From Candidatus Geothrix skivensis (lineage in GTDB: Bacteria > Acidobacteriota > Holophagae > Holophagales > Holophagaceae): DNA of 64,000 nt. Position 1 is the stretch's first letter; the number at the start of each line of letters is the position of its first letter. The position numbers and the translations under genes are program-made. The notes below the pieces were generated by a model, which had not been told where the DNA came from, ran no database searches, and saw nothing but the letters and a program-made list of their open reading frames with translations. The stretch is from the NCBI GenBank assembly GCA_016721195.1, contig JADKIO010000008.1, positions 124,001 through 188,000 of the forward strand, written 5' to 3'. Positions 1 to 9,156 of this stretch are shown here, one piece after another.

Positions 1-266
1 GCGAACAGGCCATGGATTTGGTGAACCAGGGCTTCCGACCGGACATGGTCATCCTCGATATGAACATGCCCGGCTGGGGCGGGGCCCGCACCCTGCCGAG
101 GCTCCGGGCGGCCCTGCCGGAGGTGCCCATCCTGCTGTCCACGGGCCGGGCCGATCAGCGGGCCCTGGACTTGGCCCGCGCCATCCCGGGCGTGACCATC
201 CTCGCCAAGCCCTTCGGCTTCCGGGAACTCCAGGCCGCCCTCGCGGCCATCCTGCCGGATCGATGA
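1..266 (+). CDS. Response-regulator receiver domain, C-terminal fragment
   Basis: The reading frame is open from the window edge (codons in phase with base 3) to a TGA at 264-266, so the start lies outside. It encodes the second half of a CheY-like receiver: the phospho-acceptor Asp in ILDMNMPGWGG, the conserved Thr/Ser in LLSTGRADQ and the Lys in AKPFGF. The residues closely match the receiver ending the hybrid kinase at 1782-4412 (ILDMNMPGLGG, TGRADQ, SKPF). The missing part is therefore probably another PAS/hybrid histidine kinase, a paralogue. It abuts the converging transporter gene without a spacer. Confidence 0.85.
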   Translation, partial: EQAMDLVNQGFRPDMVILDMNMPGWGGARTLPRLRAALPEVPILLSTGRADQRALDLARAIPGVTILAKPFGFRELQAALAAILPDR

Positions 267-1631
267 TCAGGTTTGCTTCTGCAACCAGCGGTTGTAGACC
301 CACAGACTGAGGGCGCTGCCCAGGCCGAACAGGGTGAGGATGATCCAGCCCGTGGCGGCGGCCCCGGGATCCAGCTTAAGGAGGCCGTCCGCCTGCTTCA
401 CGGCCCCGGCGCACATGACCTTGTTGAAGAGCCAGGCGCCGGCGGGACCGCCCACCAGGCTCCCGATGGCCATGGGCAGGTTGGCGTAGCCCAGGAAGAG
501 CCCCTCCTGGCCCTTGGGTGCCAGGGACCCGATGTACTCGTAGAGGCGGGCCGACGCGAAGAGCTCGCCGAAGGCGATCAGCGCCACCGTCATCACCACG
601 AAAAGGCTGCCCAGGGGCAGCCAGAGCCGCATGGTCACGCCGCCGGCCATGTAGAGAGGCGCCACGTTGATGAGCATTGACAGCCCGATGATCACGGTGC
701 CGATGATGATGGACTTGATGGGCGGGAGCTTGCCGAAAAGCTTGGTGATGAGCAACTGGAACAGCACGATGGTGATGGGGTTGGCCATGGTGTAGAGGTC
801 CATGGCCGGGGTCAGCTCCACGGTCTTCTTCACGTAGAGCGGCAGCACGTTGTAGACCTGGTTGTAGATGAAGTAGAAGCCGCTGCTCACCACCATGAAC
901 ATGGTGAAGCGACCGCTGCGCAGCACCTTGAAGATGCCGAAGAAGACTTCGGGAATGGTGCGCTTCGGCTTGTCGGGATCCACCGTGGACTCGGGATCCC
1001 GGTAGAGCAGCAGCACGGTTAGGAGGGCCAGGAAGGCCGCAACCATCGACACGATGAAGATGGTGTCGAGGGTGCCGAGCTTGGTACGCACGAAAAAGGC
1101 CGTGATGCGGCCGAACACGCTGCCGATGTTGATCACCATGTAGAAGATGGCGAAAGCCAGGGTGGCCTTGCCCAGGTGGGTGCGCTGGACCGTGCCCGCG
1201 ATGCAGGGCTTCACGAAGGAGCCGCCGATTCCGATCAGGACGATGGCCGCGGCCACGGGCAGCATCACGCCCATGCCCGCCGTGACGTCCTTGCCCGCCT
1301 GCAAGGCGAGGGTCTGCCCGCCGAACCAGACCGGATACCCCATGAGGAAGTAGCCCCCCACCAGCAGCGTGCAGGCCAGCAGCAGGCTGCGGCGGAAGCC
1401 GATCTGATCGGCGATGGTGCCGCTGAGGATGGGCAGGAAGTAGACCAGGAACCAGAGCACGCCGTTCAGGGTGCTGGGCCAGTAGTCGCCGAGGCCCAGT
1501 CGCCCGAGGTAGATGACGATGAAGCTCGCCATGGAGTAGTAGGCCGCCCGTTCGAACAGCTCCGTGAGGTTCGCGTTCCAGTAGCTGGAGGGGAAGCGGT
1601 ACTTCTCGCGGAAGGAGGGCTCGGCGCTCAT
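267..1631 (-). CDS. POT/PTR2-family MFS transporter (proton-coupled peptide transporter-like)
   Basis: A 454-residue integral membrane protein of the major facilitator superfamily with about 12 hydrophobic segments. Near the N-terminus (about residues 24-34) ELFERAAYYSM resembles the ExxER...Y proton-coupling motif of POT peptide transporters. A GTIADQIGFRRSLL stretch matches the MFS loop 2-3 signature. By family it would import di- or tripeptides or related substrates with protons across the inner membrane, but the substrate cannot be read from sequence. The ATG at 1631 follows a GAGGT ribosome site. The gene is monocistronic, converging with the receiver fragment. Confidence 0.8.
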   Translation of the reverse strand: MSAEPSFREKYRFPSSYWNANLTELFERAAYYSMASFIVIYLGRLGLGDYWPSTLNGVLWFLVYFLPILSGTIADQIGFRRSLLLACTLLVGGYFLMGYPVWFGGQTLALQAGKDVTAGMGVMLPVAAAIVLIGIGGSFVKPCIAGTVQRTHLGKATLAFAIFYMVINIGSVFGRITAFFVRTKLGTLDTIFIVSMVAAFLALLTVLLLYRDPESTVDPDKPKRTIPEVFFGIFKVLRSGRFTMFMVVSSGFYFIYNQVYNVLPLYVKKTVELTPAMDLYTMANPITIVLFQLLITKLFGKLPPIKSIIIGTVIIGLSMLINVAPLYMAGGVTMRLWLPLGSLFVVMTVALIAFGELFASARLYEYIGSLAPKGQEGLFLGYANLPMAIGSLVGGPAGAWLFNKVMCAGAVKQADGLLKLDPGAAATGWIILTLFGLGSALSLWVYNRWLQKQT

Positions 1632-1710
1632 GAATACCTCAGGGACCGCTCAGTGTGCCATGGAGCGCACAGGGTACCGGCCGGGGGTTGACTTTCATCA
1701 CGACAGGACT

Positions 1711-1736
1711 GGATGACCAGGGTGCCCTGATCATCC
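1711..1736. terminator. Hairpin downstream of the hybrid kinase gene
   Basis: GGATGA-cc-AGG, a four-base loop, then CCT-ga-TCATCC forms an interrupted stem between the kinase stop at 1782 and the transporter start at 1631. There is no clear U-run, so termination is only a possibility. Confidence 0.35.
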
Positions 1737-1781
1737 GGAGGAGCCGGACCGCACTGAACCGTATCTCTGGCGAATGCCGCC

Positions 1782-4412
1782 TTAGTCCCGATTCAGGGTG
1801 TCGAGGTACTGCTGGAGTTCCTTGATCCTGAAGGGCTTTGACAGCAGGACCACATGGGGGTGCGCTTCCGCAAGGTCCAGGGCAGCCTGGTCGGCCCGGC
1901 CAGTGACCAGCAGGACAGGCACCTTGGGATTCAAGGCACGCAGGCGAGGCAGGGTTCCGGCGCCCCCCAGACCGGGCATGTTCATGTCCAGGATGACCAC
2001 GTCAGGTTGGAGGCCCCCTGCGAGCTTCACCAGGGCCTCTTCGCCGGTCAGCACCGCCAGGACTGTGTGGCCCAGGGAGCTCAGAACCGACTGCAGGGTG
2101 CTCTGGATCAGTTCGTCATCGTCCACGAGAAGCACCTTGAGCCTGGCAACGGGAGGCGCGAACCCGGATCTGGCTTGAGGCTCAACGGGCCGGACCAAGG
2201 CTTCACAGGCGGGGAACCGCATGCGCACGCGGGTGCCCTGACCGGGTTCGCTCTGCAGGTCCACCTGGCCCCGGTGGGCCACCACGGTGCTGTAGACCAT
2301 GGACAATCCCAACCCCGTACCCTTGCCCACACCCTTGGTGGTGAAGAAGGGATCCAGCGCCCTGTCCAGAATCGCCTGGGGCATGCCAGTGCCAGTGTCC
2401 TCCACCATGACCTCAATCCAGTCAGCGTCGACATTCCGGGTCCTCAGGGTGAGGGTGCCATGTTCGGGCATGGCGTCCACGGCGTTGACACACAGGTTCA
2501 TGAACGCATGGGTCAACGCATTGGCATCACCCCGGATGGGTCGGAGATCGGGGGCCAGGTCCAGGTGGAGCCGGACCTTGGCGAGGGTGGTGCGTTCCAG
2601 CAGGTGGACCTCTTCCCGGAGAATCAGGTTCATGTCCAGTTCGAGCTCTTCTGCCGGGCTCTGCCGGGCGAAGTTAAGGAGCGTCTTGACCATCTTCCCA
2701 CCCCGCCCGGCCGCCCGGATGATGGTGTCAAAAGCGTGGAAGACCCGGCCTCCCGTGGGCTGATCTTCAATGCCCAGCTCGGCCATCCCCAGAATGGCTG
2801 CCAGCACGTTGTTCATGTCGTGCGCCACGCCCCCCGCCAGGAGGCCCAGGCTCTCCATTTTTTGGGCTTGCTGCAGCTGCCCCTGGAGCCGGAACTTCTC
2901 CTCTTCGGCCTTCTTGCGTTCGGTGATGTCGATGGTGAACCCGGCCAGCAGGGTTCGTCCGCCCTGGACGATGGGAAACTTGAGGGTGGTGTAGCTGCGG
3001 CCGTTGAGGGCCTCTTCCACTTCCAGTGCCTTCCCGGCTGACACCACGGCCAGATCATCGCTGAGGATCTTCTCGGCCAGATCGGCAGGGAACAACTCGT
3101 CCATGGTCCTGCCTACCATGTCAGAACCCTTGATTCCGATCATCTGCTCAAAGTTCTCGCTGGCCTGCAGAACGCGACTCCCGCTCGCCGTGACCTCTTT
3201 GATGAAGGTGTAGATGGGTGAATGGTGGACAAAGAGGGTGAGCAGCTCATTGGAATCCCGCAGGGCGGCTTCGGCCAACCTCTGCTTGGTGATGTCAGTG
3301 ACGACCCCGTGCCATAGCACATCGCCATTGTCCTGGGGTTCCGGCATGGATTGGATGTGCAGCCACCTGACAGCGCCCTGGATCAGGGCCCGGCCCGTCC
3401 AGTCAAAGGGCACCGTGTAGGTCAGTCCATCCCGATTCAACTGGATGAAGTTTTCCAGGTCATCGGGGTGGATCCCGCTGAACGCCAACTGGATGTCAGC
3501 CAGCAGGCGTTCCCGGTCCACGCCAAACAGCTCCGCCAACCTGGGGCTGACATATTCGAATGCGATGGTGGTGTCCGGCTGGCTGCGGATGAGGTAGACC
3601 CCGACGGGGATGCTGGCCACCAAGTGTTCGTACTGTTGCCGACTTTCCTTCAGCGCCCCTTCCGTCCGTTTGCGCTCGGTGATGTCGCTCATCGAGGTCA
3701 CCCGAACCGTTCGGCCCTGGTAGGGCATCCGCTTCCCGCGGATGAGTGCTGGAAAGGTGGAGCCATCCTTGCGCAATCCCGTGGCTTCATAGGGCAGCTC
3801 ATAGCCGGCCATCATGTTTTTCTTCACCCGGTCCCGATCCTCCGGGGCGATCCATTCAGTGCCCGGCCTCCCAATGGCTTCTTCGGAGGAGTAGCCGAAC
3901 ATCTCCTCCGCGCTCCTGTTCTGGTCCAGGCACAGCCCGTTTTCAGATATGAAGATGGCTTCAAAGGCAGCTTCGCTCAGCGCACGGAATTTCTCATGAA
4001 CCTCGGCCGAGGCCTCTTCCAGCCGCTTGCGGGCGGTGATGTCCTTGGAGATGCACACGACGGAAGACACCCGCCCATTGCGGTCCCGTATGGGCTTCAG
4101 GGAGGTGATGAAGTGGCGGTCGCCGGCCGGGCTGGGGACCCTGACATCGAAGACGGAGGTTTCGCCAGTGGCGAAGGCCTTCCGCACCATCGTCATCCGC
4201 GCCTCGGCCTCTGCCCGGGGGAAGATGTCCCAGATGCGCTTTCCGATGACGGCCTCTGGGGACTTGCCGAAGGCGCCGGAGAAGGCCTGGTTCACGTAGC
4301 GGTAGGTCCCGTCCTCGAGGATGTTGAAGATGGGATCGGTGGATTCGTCCAGCACCATCGACAAGACTTCAACCCATTCCGGACTGGTCAGCCTTTCGCT
4401 GTTCCGATCCAT
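1782..4412 (-). CDS. Hybrid sensor histidine kinase with four PAS domains and C-terminal receiver
   Basis: A soluble 876-residue hybrid kinase. In order: four PAS/PAC modules (roughly residues 12-130, 140-250, 260-380, 390-510), each ending in a DIT-R/K-K type boundary; a HisKA domain with the phospho-His in GGVAHDMNNVLAA; a HATPase domain with GTGLGLSMVYS; and a receiver with VDDDE and ILDMNMPG. It should sense a cytoplasmic signal through PAS domains and pass phosphate His to Asp. No membrane segments are seen. The start at 4412 is chosen because GCGGGAGG lies just upstream; an in-frame ATG at 4436 lacks that support. There is no adjacent output regulator, so the partner is unknown. Confidence 0.92.
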   Translation of the reverse strand: MDRNSERLTSPEWVEVLSMVLDESTDPIFNILEDGTYRYVNQAFSGAFGKSPEAVIGKRIWDIFPRAEAEARMTMVRKAFATGETSVFDVRVPSPAGDRHFITSLKPIRDRNGRVSSVVCISKDITARKRLEEASAEVHEKFRALSEAAFEAIFISENGLCLDQNRSAEEMFGYSSEEAIGRPGTEWIAPEDRDRVKKNMMAGYELPYEATGLRKDGSTFPALIRGKRMPYQGRTVRVTSMSDITERKRTEGALKESRQQYEHLVASIPVGVYLIRSQPDTTIAFEYVSPRLAELFGVDRERLLADIQLAFSGIHPDDLENFIQLNRDGLTYTVPFDWTGRALIQGAVRWLHIQSMPEPQDNGDVLWHGVVTDITKQRLAEAALRDSNELLTLFVHHSPIYTFIKEVTASGSRVLQASENFEQMIGIKGSDMVGRTMDELFPADLAEKILSDDLAVVSAGKALEVEEALNGRSYTTLKFPIVQGGRTLLAGFTIDITERKKAEEEKFRLQGQLQQAQKMESLGLLAGGVAHDMNNVLAAILGMAELGIEDQPTGGRVFHAFDTIIRAAGRGGKMVKTLLNFARQSPAEELELDMNLILREEVHLLERTTLAKVRLHLDLAPDLRPIRGDANALTHAFMNLCVNAVDAMPEHGTLTLRTRNVDADWIEVMVEDTGTGMPQAILDRALDPFFTTKGVGKGTGLGLSMVYSTVVAHRGQVDLQSEPGQGTRVRMRFPACEALVRPVEPQARSGFAPPVARLKVLLVDDDELIQSTLQSVLSSLGHTVLAVLTGEEALVKLAGGLQPDVVILDMNMPGLGGAGTLPRLRALNPKVPVLLVTGRADQAALDLAEAHPHVVLLSKPFRIKELQQYLDTLNRD

Positions 4413-4481
4413 CGTGCCTCCCGCATCCCCATGCATCCTCCTACCGGGTCATGGAGTATACGGCGGCTGTGCTGTGACTGC

Positions 4482-5708
4482 TCAGTGATCCTCTGCCTCC
4501 TCGGTAAGGTGCAGCCGCACGGCGCCGCCGGGCTCGATGCGTTCCACGCCTTCGGGCACCACCGCCAGGGCATTGGCCAGGAGCATGGAGGACAGGATGC
4601 CCGAGCCCTGGGGTCCGGTGAGGCGGGCCAGCAGCCGATCCCCCTCGCGGCGCACCCGCACCCGGAGGAACGTGGTCCGGGGATCCCCGGCCTTGCCGGA
4701 CCAGCCGTCCTCCAGGGTCCCTTCCGCCCTCGGGCGGTGCAGCCGGGCGAACCCCATCAGCTTGCGCAGGGCGGGCCGCACGTACTCCTCGACCATGAGC
4801 ATGGCGGCCACGGGATTGCCTGGAAGGCCGAAGACGGGCCTGCCGCCGAGCATCCAGAAACCCAGGGGCCCGCCGGGCTTCTGGGCCACCTTCCAGAAGA
4901 CCCGCTGGGCCCCGAGCTCCTCCAGCATCCCCTTCATGAAGTCGTAGTCGCCCACGGAGATGCCCCCGGTGGTCAGGACCGCGTCGGCCTCCAGGGCCCG
5001 ACGGAGGACGCCACGCAGGGTCTCGCGATCGTCCGGCACCCGGGGGAAGGGCATGGGAATCCCGCCGCAGGCCGTCACCTGGGCGCAGACCGCGTGGAGG
5101 TTGGCATCGCGGATCTGGCCCGGCCCCGGCTGCTGGGCCACGTCCACCAGCTCATCCCCGGTGGTGAGCACCGCCACCCGGGCCCGGGGATGGACCCGCA
5201 CCGTTGGCAGCCCCGCGGCCGCCAGCACGCCGATGTCGCCGGGCCGCAGGCCCTGCCCGGCCAACACCAGCAGCTGGCCCACCTGCAGGTCCTCGCCCGC
5301 ATGGCGGATGTGGATGCCCTCGCGCAGGGACTTGCGGACCTCCACCCAGGCTTCGCCGCGGGTGGTGTCCTCCACGGGCACCACCGTATCGGCGCCTTCG
5401 GGCAGGGGGGCCCCGGTCATGATGCGCAGGGCCTCCCCGGCACGAACCACATGGCTGGACACGGCCCCCGCCGGGAGATCCCCCAGCACCTTCAGGCGGA
5501 CCGGATGGATGGGCGTGGCCTGGGCCAGGTCCGCAGCCTGCACCGCATAGCCATCCATGGCGGAGTTGAGGAAGGGCGGCACCTGGGCCGCGGAGCGGAG
5601 GTCCTCGGCGGCGGCCAGCCCGAGGAGATCCGGCAGCGGCCGCAGCCCCGCCGGAAGGGGTGCGATGCGGGCCAGGATGAGGCTGAGGGCCTGCGCGGGC
5701 GTGGTCAT
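4482..5708 (-). CDS. moeA: Molybdopterin molybdenumtransferase MoeA
   Basis: A 408-residue protein, normal length for MoeA (about 400-410). MoeA inserts molybdate (or tungstate) into adenylated molybdopterin in the last step of pyranopterin-cofactor synthesis. Visible family marks are FLNSAMDGYAV near the N-terminus, MTGAPLPEGADTVVPVE, the MoCF-domain signature TTGGISVGDYDFMK and GLPGNPVAA, with the small C-terminal domain at the end. The start overlaps the stop of the upstream membrane-protein gene by four bases (ATGA), so they are probably cotranscribed. The tungsten uptake and oxidoreductase genes start 0.5 kb away on the other strand, which fits a role supplying cofactor for that enzyme. 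Confidence 0.93.
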   Translation of the reverse strand: MTTPAQALSLILARIAPLPAGLRPLPDLLGLAAAEDLRSAAQVPPFLNSAMDGYAVQAADLAQATPIHPVRLKVLGDLPAGAVSSHVVRAGEALRIMTGAPLPEGADTVVPVEDTTRGEAWVEVRKSLREGIHIRHAGEDLQVGQLLVLAGQGLRPGDIGVLAAAGLPTVRVHPRARVAVLTTGDELVDVAQQPGPGQIRDANLHAVCAQVTACGGIPMPFPRVPDDRETLRGVLRRALEADAVLTTGGISVGDYDFMKGMLEELGAQRVFWKVAQKPGGPLGFWMLGGRPVFGLPGNPVAAMLMVEEYVRPALRKLMGFARLHRPRAEGTLEDGWSGKAGDPRTTFLRVRVRREGDRLLARLTGPQGSGILSSMLLANALAVVPEGVERIEPGGAVRLHLTEEAEDH

Positions 5709-6151
5709 CGGTCGGGGTACCTCAGCACCTTCCAGGTCAGGAAGGAGAAGTGCCGCCAGGTGCCCGGCATGTGGGAACCCACGGAAGCCACCAGGGTGGC
5801 GGCCAGGTACCAGGGCAGGCGGGCCGCGGGCTGCAGGACCCCCAGGCCCAGCAGGCCCAGCTTCAGCAGCACCGCCACCCCGCTGCCCTGGGTGAGGATG
5901 GCCAGGTCCTTGGCGAGGTCCACCGCGAAGAGCAGGACGCCACTCACCAGGGTGAGCAGGATGGGCCCCCGGAGGGCCTGGAAATCGGCGCCGAAGGGGA
6001 TGCCTCCCACCACCAGGGCCATGGCCGCGATGTGCAGGCTGCGCAGGACGAGCTGCACGGGCCGTGCCCACCGGAAGCGCCGGGGCGCTTCCGGAAAGAG
6101 CAGGGCCAGGATGGGGTTGCGCGCCGGCCGGTCCATGCGGGTGGGATCCAT
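5705..6151 (-). CDS. Small inner-membrane protein, function unknown
   Basis: 148 residues with about four hydrophobic stretches (around residues 38-55, 62-78, 88-106, 110-128) after a basic N-terminus. It includes HIAAMALVVGGIPFGADF, reminiscent of small heme- or quinone-binding four-helix membrane proteins, but I do not recognise a named family with confidence. It overlaps moeA by four bases and is probably translated with it. It is divergent from the ModE-like regulator. Confidence 0.7.
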   Translation of the reverse strand: MDPTRMDRPARNPILALLFPEAPRRFRWARPVQLVLRSLHIAAMALVVGGIPFGADFQALRGPILLTLVSGVLLFAVDLAKDLAILTQGSGVAVLLKLGLLGLGVLQPAARLPWYLAATLVASVGSHMPGTWRHFSFLTWKVLRYPDR

Positions 6152-6224
6152 GCCTCCGTTCTAGCAGAATCCGGTCCCAGGGGTTCTCCCCTATGCTGAA
6201 CTGATCCCCATCAAGGACCCCACC

Positions 6225-6584
6225 ATGACCAAGACCTCCCCCCAGGCCGTCACCATCCGCATCCGCATCGCCGTGGGGGAGAACATCGCCATGGGCCAGG
6301 GCAAGGCCGATCTCCTGGAGGCCATCGGCCGCACCGGCTCCATCTCCGCGGCGGCCCGGGAGCTGGACATGAGCTACCGCAAGGCCTGGATGCTGGTGGA
6401 CGAAATGAACCAATGTTTCCCCTCCCCGGTGGTCACGGCCACCAAGGGCGGGCTCCGGGGAGGGGGCGCCCAGGTGACTGATCTCGGCCAGGAGGCCCTC
6501 GCCCGCTTTCGCCGGATCCTAGCCAAGGCCTCCGCTGCCATCGATGTGGAGGTCAGGGAATTCAGAAAGAAACTTCTGCGTTGA
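6225..6584 (+). CDS. ModE-like winged-helix regulator (DNA-binding domain only)
   Basis: 119 residues matching the N-terminal DNA-binding domain of ModE: GKADLLEAIGRTGSISAAARELDMSYRKAWM forms the wHTH (residues about 25-60), followed by the wing with TKGGLRGGGA. The two C-terminal molybdate-binding (TOBE/Mop) domains of E. coli ModE are absent, so it belongs to the short single-domain type. It stands 79 bp ahead of tupA in the same direction and probably controls tungstate or molybdate genes. How it senses oxyanion without TOBE domains is unclear. Confidence 0.85.
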   Translation: MTKTSPQAVTIRIRIAVGENIAMGQGKADLLEAIGRTGSISAAARELDMSYRKAWMLVDEMNQCFPSPVVTATKGGLRGGGAQVTDLGQEALARFRRILAKASAAIDVEVREFRKKLLR

Positions 6585-6626
6585 GGTGACATTCCGGAAA
6601 AAGGACCCACGCTTGGCTGTCCCTGG

Positions 6627-6650
6627 CGTTATAGCCCTGCGAAACTATCG
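6627..6650 (+). promoter_or_regulatory. Candidate ModE/TunR-type operator in front of tupA
   Basis: CGTTATAG (6627-6634) and CTATCG (6645-6650) form an imperfect inverted repeat. The first half resembles the CGTTATA half-site known for ModE-family operators. It lies between the ModE-like gene and tupA, 14 bp upstream of the tupA start, so bound protein would block transcription or translation initiation. This is inference from one site. Confidence 0.4.
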
Positions 6651-6663
6651 AATGGAGGTCGAC

Positions 6664-7500
6664 ATGAACCGATCCACCTTTTTACGATGGGGGTTGGCCC
6701 TGGCCACGGTCCTGTCTCCCGGTCTTCTGCCAGCCGCGCCGCCCGCAGAAAAGATCGTCATTCTGGCCACCACCACCAGCACCCAGGATTCCGGCCTGCT
6801 GGACGAGCTGGTGCCTCTCTTCGAAAAGCAGTCCGGCTACCAGGTCAAGACCATCGCCGTAGGCTCGGGCCAGGCCATCGCCATGGGCAAGCGCGGCGAG
6901 GCGGACGTGCTGCTGGTGCACTCGCCAGATGCCGAGAAGGCTCTGGTGGCCGATGGCGCCGGCATAAACCGGCGCATCGTGATGCACAACGACTACATCC
7001 TGGTGGGACCCGTTGCGGACCCGGCAGGGATCGCGAAGCACACCGCGGCAGAGAGTTTCCAGCGGATCGCATCCGGCAAGTCGCTGTTCCTGTCCCGCGG
7101 CGACAACTCGGGTACCCACGCCCAGGAGCTGAAGCTCTGGAAGGCCGCGGGCATTCCCTTCGAAGGCCAGGCCTGGTACCAGCAGACCGGACAGGGCATG
7201 GGCCAGACCCTGGCCATCGCCGCCGAAAAGAAGGCTTACACATTGTCAGATCGCGGCACGTACCTCGCCCTGCGGAAAAAGCTCGGTCTCGCCATCCTCC
7301 ATGAAGGCGATCCCACCCTCAGGAATGTCTACCACGTCATCGAGGTAAACGCGGCGCGATTCCCCAAGGTGAATTCAGCGGGAGCCCGCGCCTTTGCTGA
7401 CTTCCTGGTGTCGAAAGCTGTCCAGGCGCGCATCAAAGAATTCGGAATCGCAACCTTTGGCTCGCCGCTATTCTTCCCTGATGCCGGCTTCCAGGAATAG
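6664..7500 (+). CDS. tupA: Tungstate ABC transporter substrate-binding protein TupA
   Basis: 278 residues with a signal peptide (basic start, hydrophobic core to about residue 24, then AAP-PAEKI). The mature N-terminus carries TTTSTQDSGLL, the signature of the TupA/WtpA-like tungstate binders; GSGQAIAMGKRGEADV and SRGDNSGTHAQE are further family motifs. It would bind tungstate (possibly molybdate) in the periplasm and pass it to TupB. The ATG at 6664 is chosen because GGAGG stands five bases upstream; an in-frame start at 6544 would overlap the regulator and lose the signal peptide. The next gene is the P5C dehydrogenase, not tupB. Confidence 0.92.
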   Translation: MNRSTFLRWGLALATVLSPGLLPAAPPAEKIVILATTTSTQDSGLLDELVPLFEKQSGYQVKTIAVGSGQAIAMGKRGEADVLLVHSPDAEKALVADGAGINRRIVMHNDYILVGPVADPAGIAKHTAAESFQRIASGKSLFLSRGDNSGTHAQELKLWKAAGIPFEGQAWYQQTGQGMGQTLAIAAEKKAYTLSDRGTYLALRKKLGLAILHEGDPTLRNVYHVIEVNAARFPKVNSAGARAFADFLVSKAVQARIKEFGIATFGSPLFFPDAGFQE

Positions 7501-7523
7501 GACGCCGGAAGGAGAAAGCACCC

Positions 7524-9155
7524 ATGTCGAACGCCATCTTCAGCTTGCCCGAAGCCCACAGCGAGGTCATCCGCTCCTATGCCCCCGGATCCCAGGAGCG
7601 GGCGCTGCTGAAGGCCGAACTGGAGCGCCAGTACCACCAGGAGATCGAGATCCCGCTCATCATCGGCGGGCAGGAAGTGCGCACGGGAAGGGTCCAGAAG
7701 GCCGTCTGCCCCCATGACCACCGGCACGTGCTGGCCACCTTCCACGAGGCGGGCGAGGCAGAGGTGCGCCTGGCCATCCAGGCCGCCCTGGCGGCCAAGA
7801 AGGACTGGGAGGCCACCCCCTGGGAGGATCGCGCCGCCATCTTCCACAAGATGGCCAGCCTCATCTCGACGAAGTACCGCTACATCCTGAACGCCGCCAC
7901 CATGCTCAACCAGTCGAAGAGCGCCTACCAGGCGGAGATCGACAGCTCCTGCGAAACGGCGGACTTCTTCCGCTTCAACGCGAAGTTCATGGAGGACATC
8001 TACCACCACCAGCCCGTCTCGGACCCCCACGTGTGGAACCGCGTCCACTACCGGGCCCTGGAGGGCTTCGTCTTCGCCGTGACGCCCTTCAACTTCACGG
8101 CCATCGGCGCCAACCTCGCCACGGCCCCCGCCATCATGGGCAACACCGTGGTCTGGAAGCCGGCCTCCACGTCCATCCTGTCGAACCACTACCTCATGCA
8201 GCTGTTCAAGGAGGCCGGACTGCCGGACGGCGTCATCAACTTCGTCCCGGGCCCCGGGCCGCTCATCGGGAAGCTCGCCCTGGAGCACCCAGACTTCGCG
8301 GGCCTGCACTTCACGGGGTCCACCGGGGTCTTCAACAGCATGTGGAAGACCATCGCCGCCAACCTGGAGAACTACAAGAGCTATCCCCGCATCGTGGGCG
8401 AGACCGGCGGCAAGGACTACATCTTCATGCACGCCTCCGGCGATGGCGAGGAAACGGCGGCGGCCATCGTCCGCGCCGGCTTCGAGTACCAGGGCCAGAA
8501 GTGCTCGGCCTGCTCCCGGGTCTACATCCCCGCCTCCCGCTGGGTCGAGCTGAAGGACCGCATCCTGGGCATGCTGGCCACGGTGAAGATGGGTGACGTG
8601 CGGGACTTCCGGAACTTCTTCAACGCCGTCATCGACGAGAAGGCCTTCGACAGCACCATGAGGTACATCGAGCTGGCGAAGAACGCCAAGGACGCCGAGA
8701 TCATCGCCGGCGGCAAGGGCGACAAGAGCAAGGGCTACTTCATCGAACCCACGGTCATCCTCACCACGAACCCCAAGTTCGTGACCATGGAGGAGGAGAT
8801 CTTCGCCCCGGTGGTCACCATCTACGTCTACGAGGATGCGCAGCTCGACGAGACCCTCCAGGTGCTGGACGAGACCTCGCCCTACGCCCTCACCGGCGCC
8901 ATCTTCGCCCGGGACCGCTACGTCATCAACCAGCTGACCCGGACCCTGGCCAACACCGCCGGCAACTTCTACATCAACGACAAGTGCACCGGCGCCGTGG
9001 TGGGGCATCAGCCCTTCGGCGGCTCCCGGGCCTCGGGCACCAACGACAAGGCCGGCAGCCTGCTGAACCTGATCCGCTGGACCTCGCCGCGCACCATCAA
9101 GGAAAGCTTCACGCCCCCCCGGGACATCAAGTTCCCCTTCCTCGAAGCGGAGTAG
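7524..9155 (+). CDS. pruA: L-glutamate gamma-semialdehyde (1-pyrroline-5-carboxylate) dehydrogenase
   Basis: 543 residues, the length of the stand-alone ALDH4-type enzyme. It oxidises glutamate semialdehyde, the open form of pyrroline-5-carboxylate, to glutamate with NAD+, the second step of proline catabolism. Seen: VTPFNFTAIGANL for cofactor binding, FTGSTGVF, the general base Glu in GETGGKD, and the catalytic Cys in YQGQKCSACSR. No proline dehydrogenase is adjacent. The gene sits 23 bp after tupA and one base before tupB, so it lies inside the tungstate-transport operon, an odd position. Its codon use and GC look like its neighbours. Confidence 0.93.
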   Translation: MSNAIFSLPEAHSEVIRSYAPGSQERALLKAELERQYHQEIEIPLIIGGQEVRTGRVQKAVCPHDHRHVLATFHEAGEAEVRLAIQAALAAKKDWEATPWEDRAAIFHKMASLISTKYRYILNAATMLNQSKSAYQAEIDSSCETADFFRFNAKFMEDIYHHQPVSDPHVWNRVHYRALEGFVFAVTPFNFTAIGANLATAPAIMGNTVVWKPASTSILSNHYLMQLFKEAGLPDGVINFVPGPGPLIGKLALEHPDFAGLHFTGSTGVFNSMWKTIAANLENYKSYPRIVGETGGKDYIFMHASGDGEETAAAIVRAGFEYQGQKCSACSRVYIPASRWVELKDRILGMLATVKMGDVRDFRNFFNAVIDEKAFDSTMRYIELAKNAKDAEIIAGGKGDKSKGYFIEPTVILTTNPKFVTMEEEIFAPVVTIYVYEDAQLDETLQVLDETSPYALTGAIFARDRYVINQLTRTLANTAGNFYINDKCTGAVVGHQPFGGSRASGTNDKAGSLLNLIRWTSPRTIKESFTPPRDIKFPFLEAE

Positions 9156-9156
9156 C

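Noticed and set aside
3351..6164. A 937-codon open frame on the plus strand
   Set aside because: It is antisense to the hybrid kinase, moeA and a membrane protein, which have clear domains. High GC leaves long shadow frames; its protein is low-complexity His/Gly/Arg-rich.
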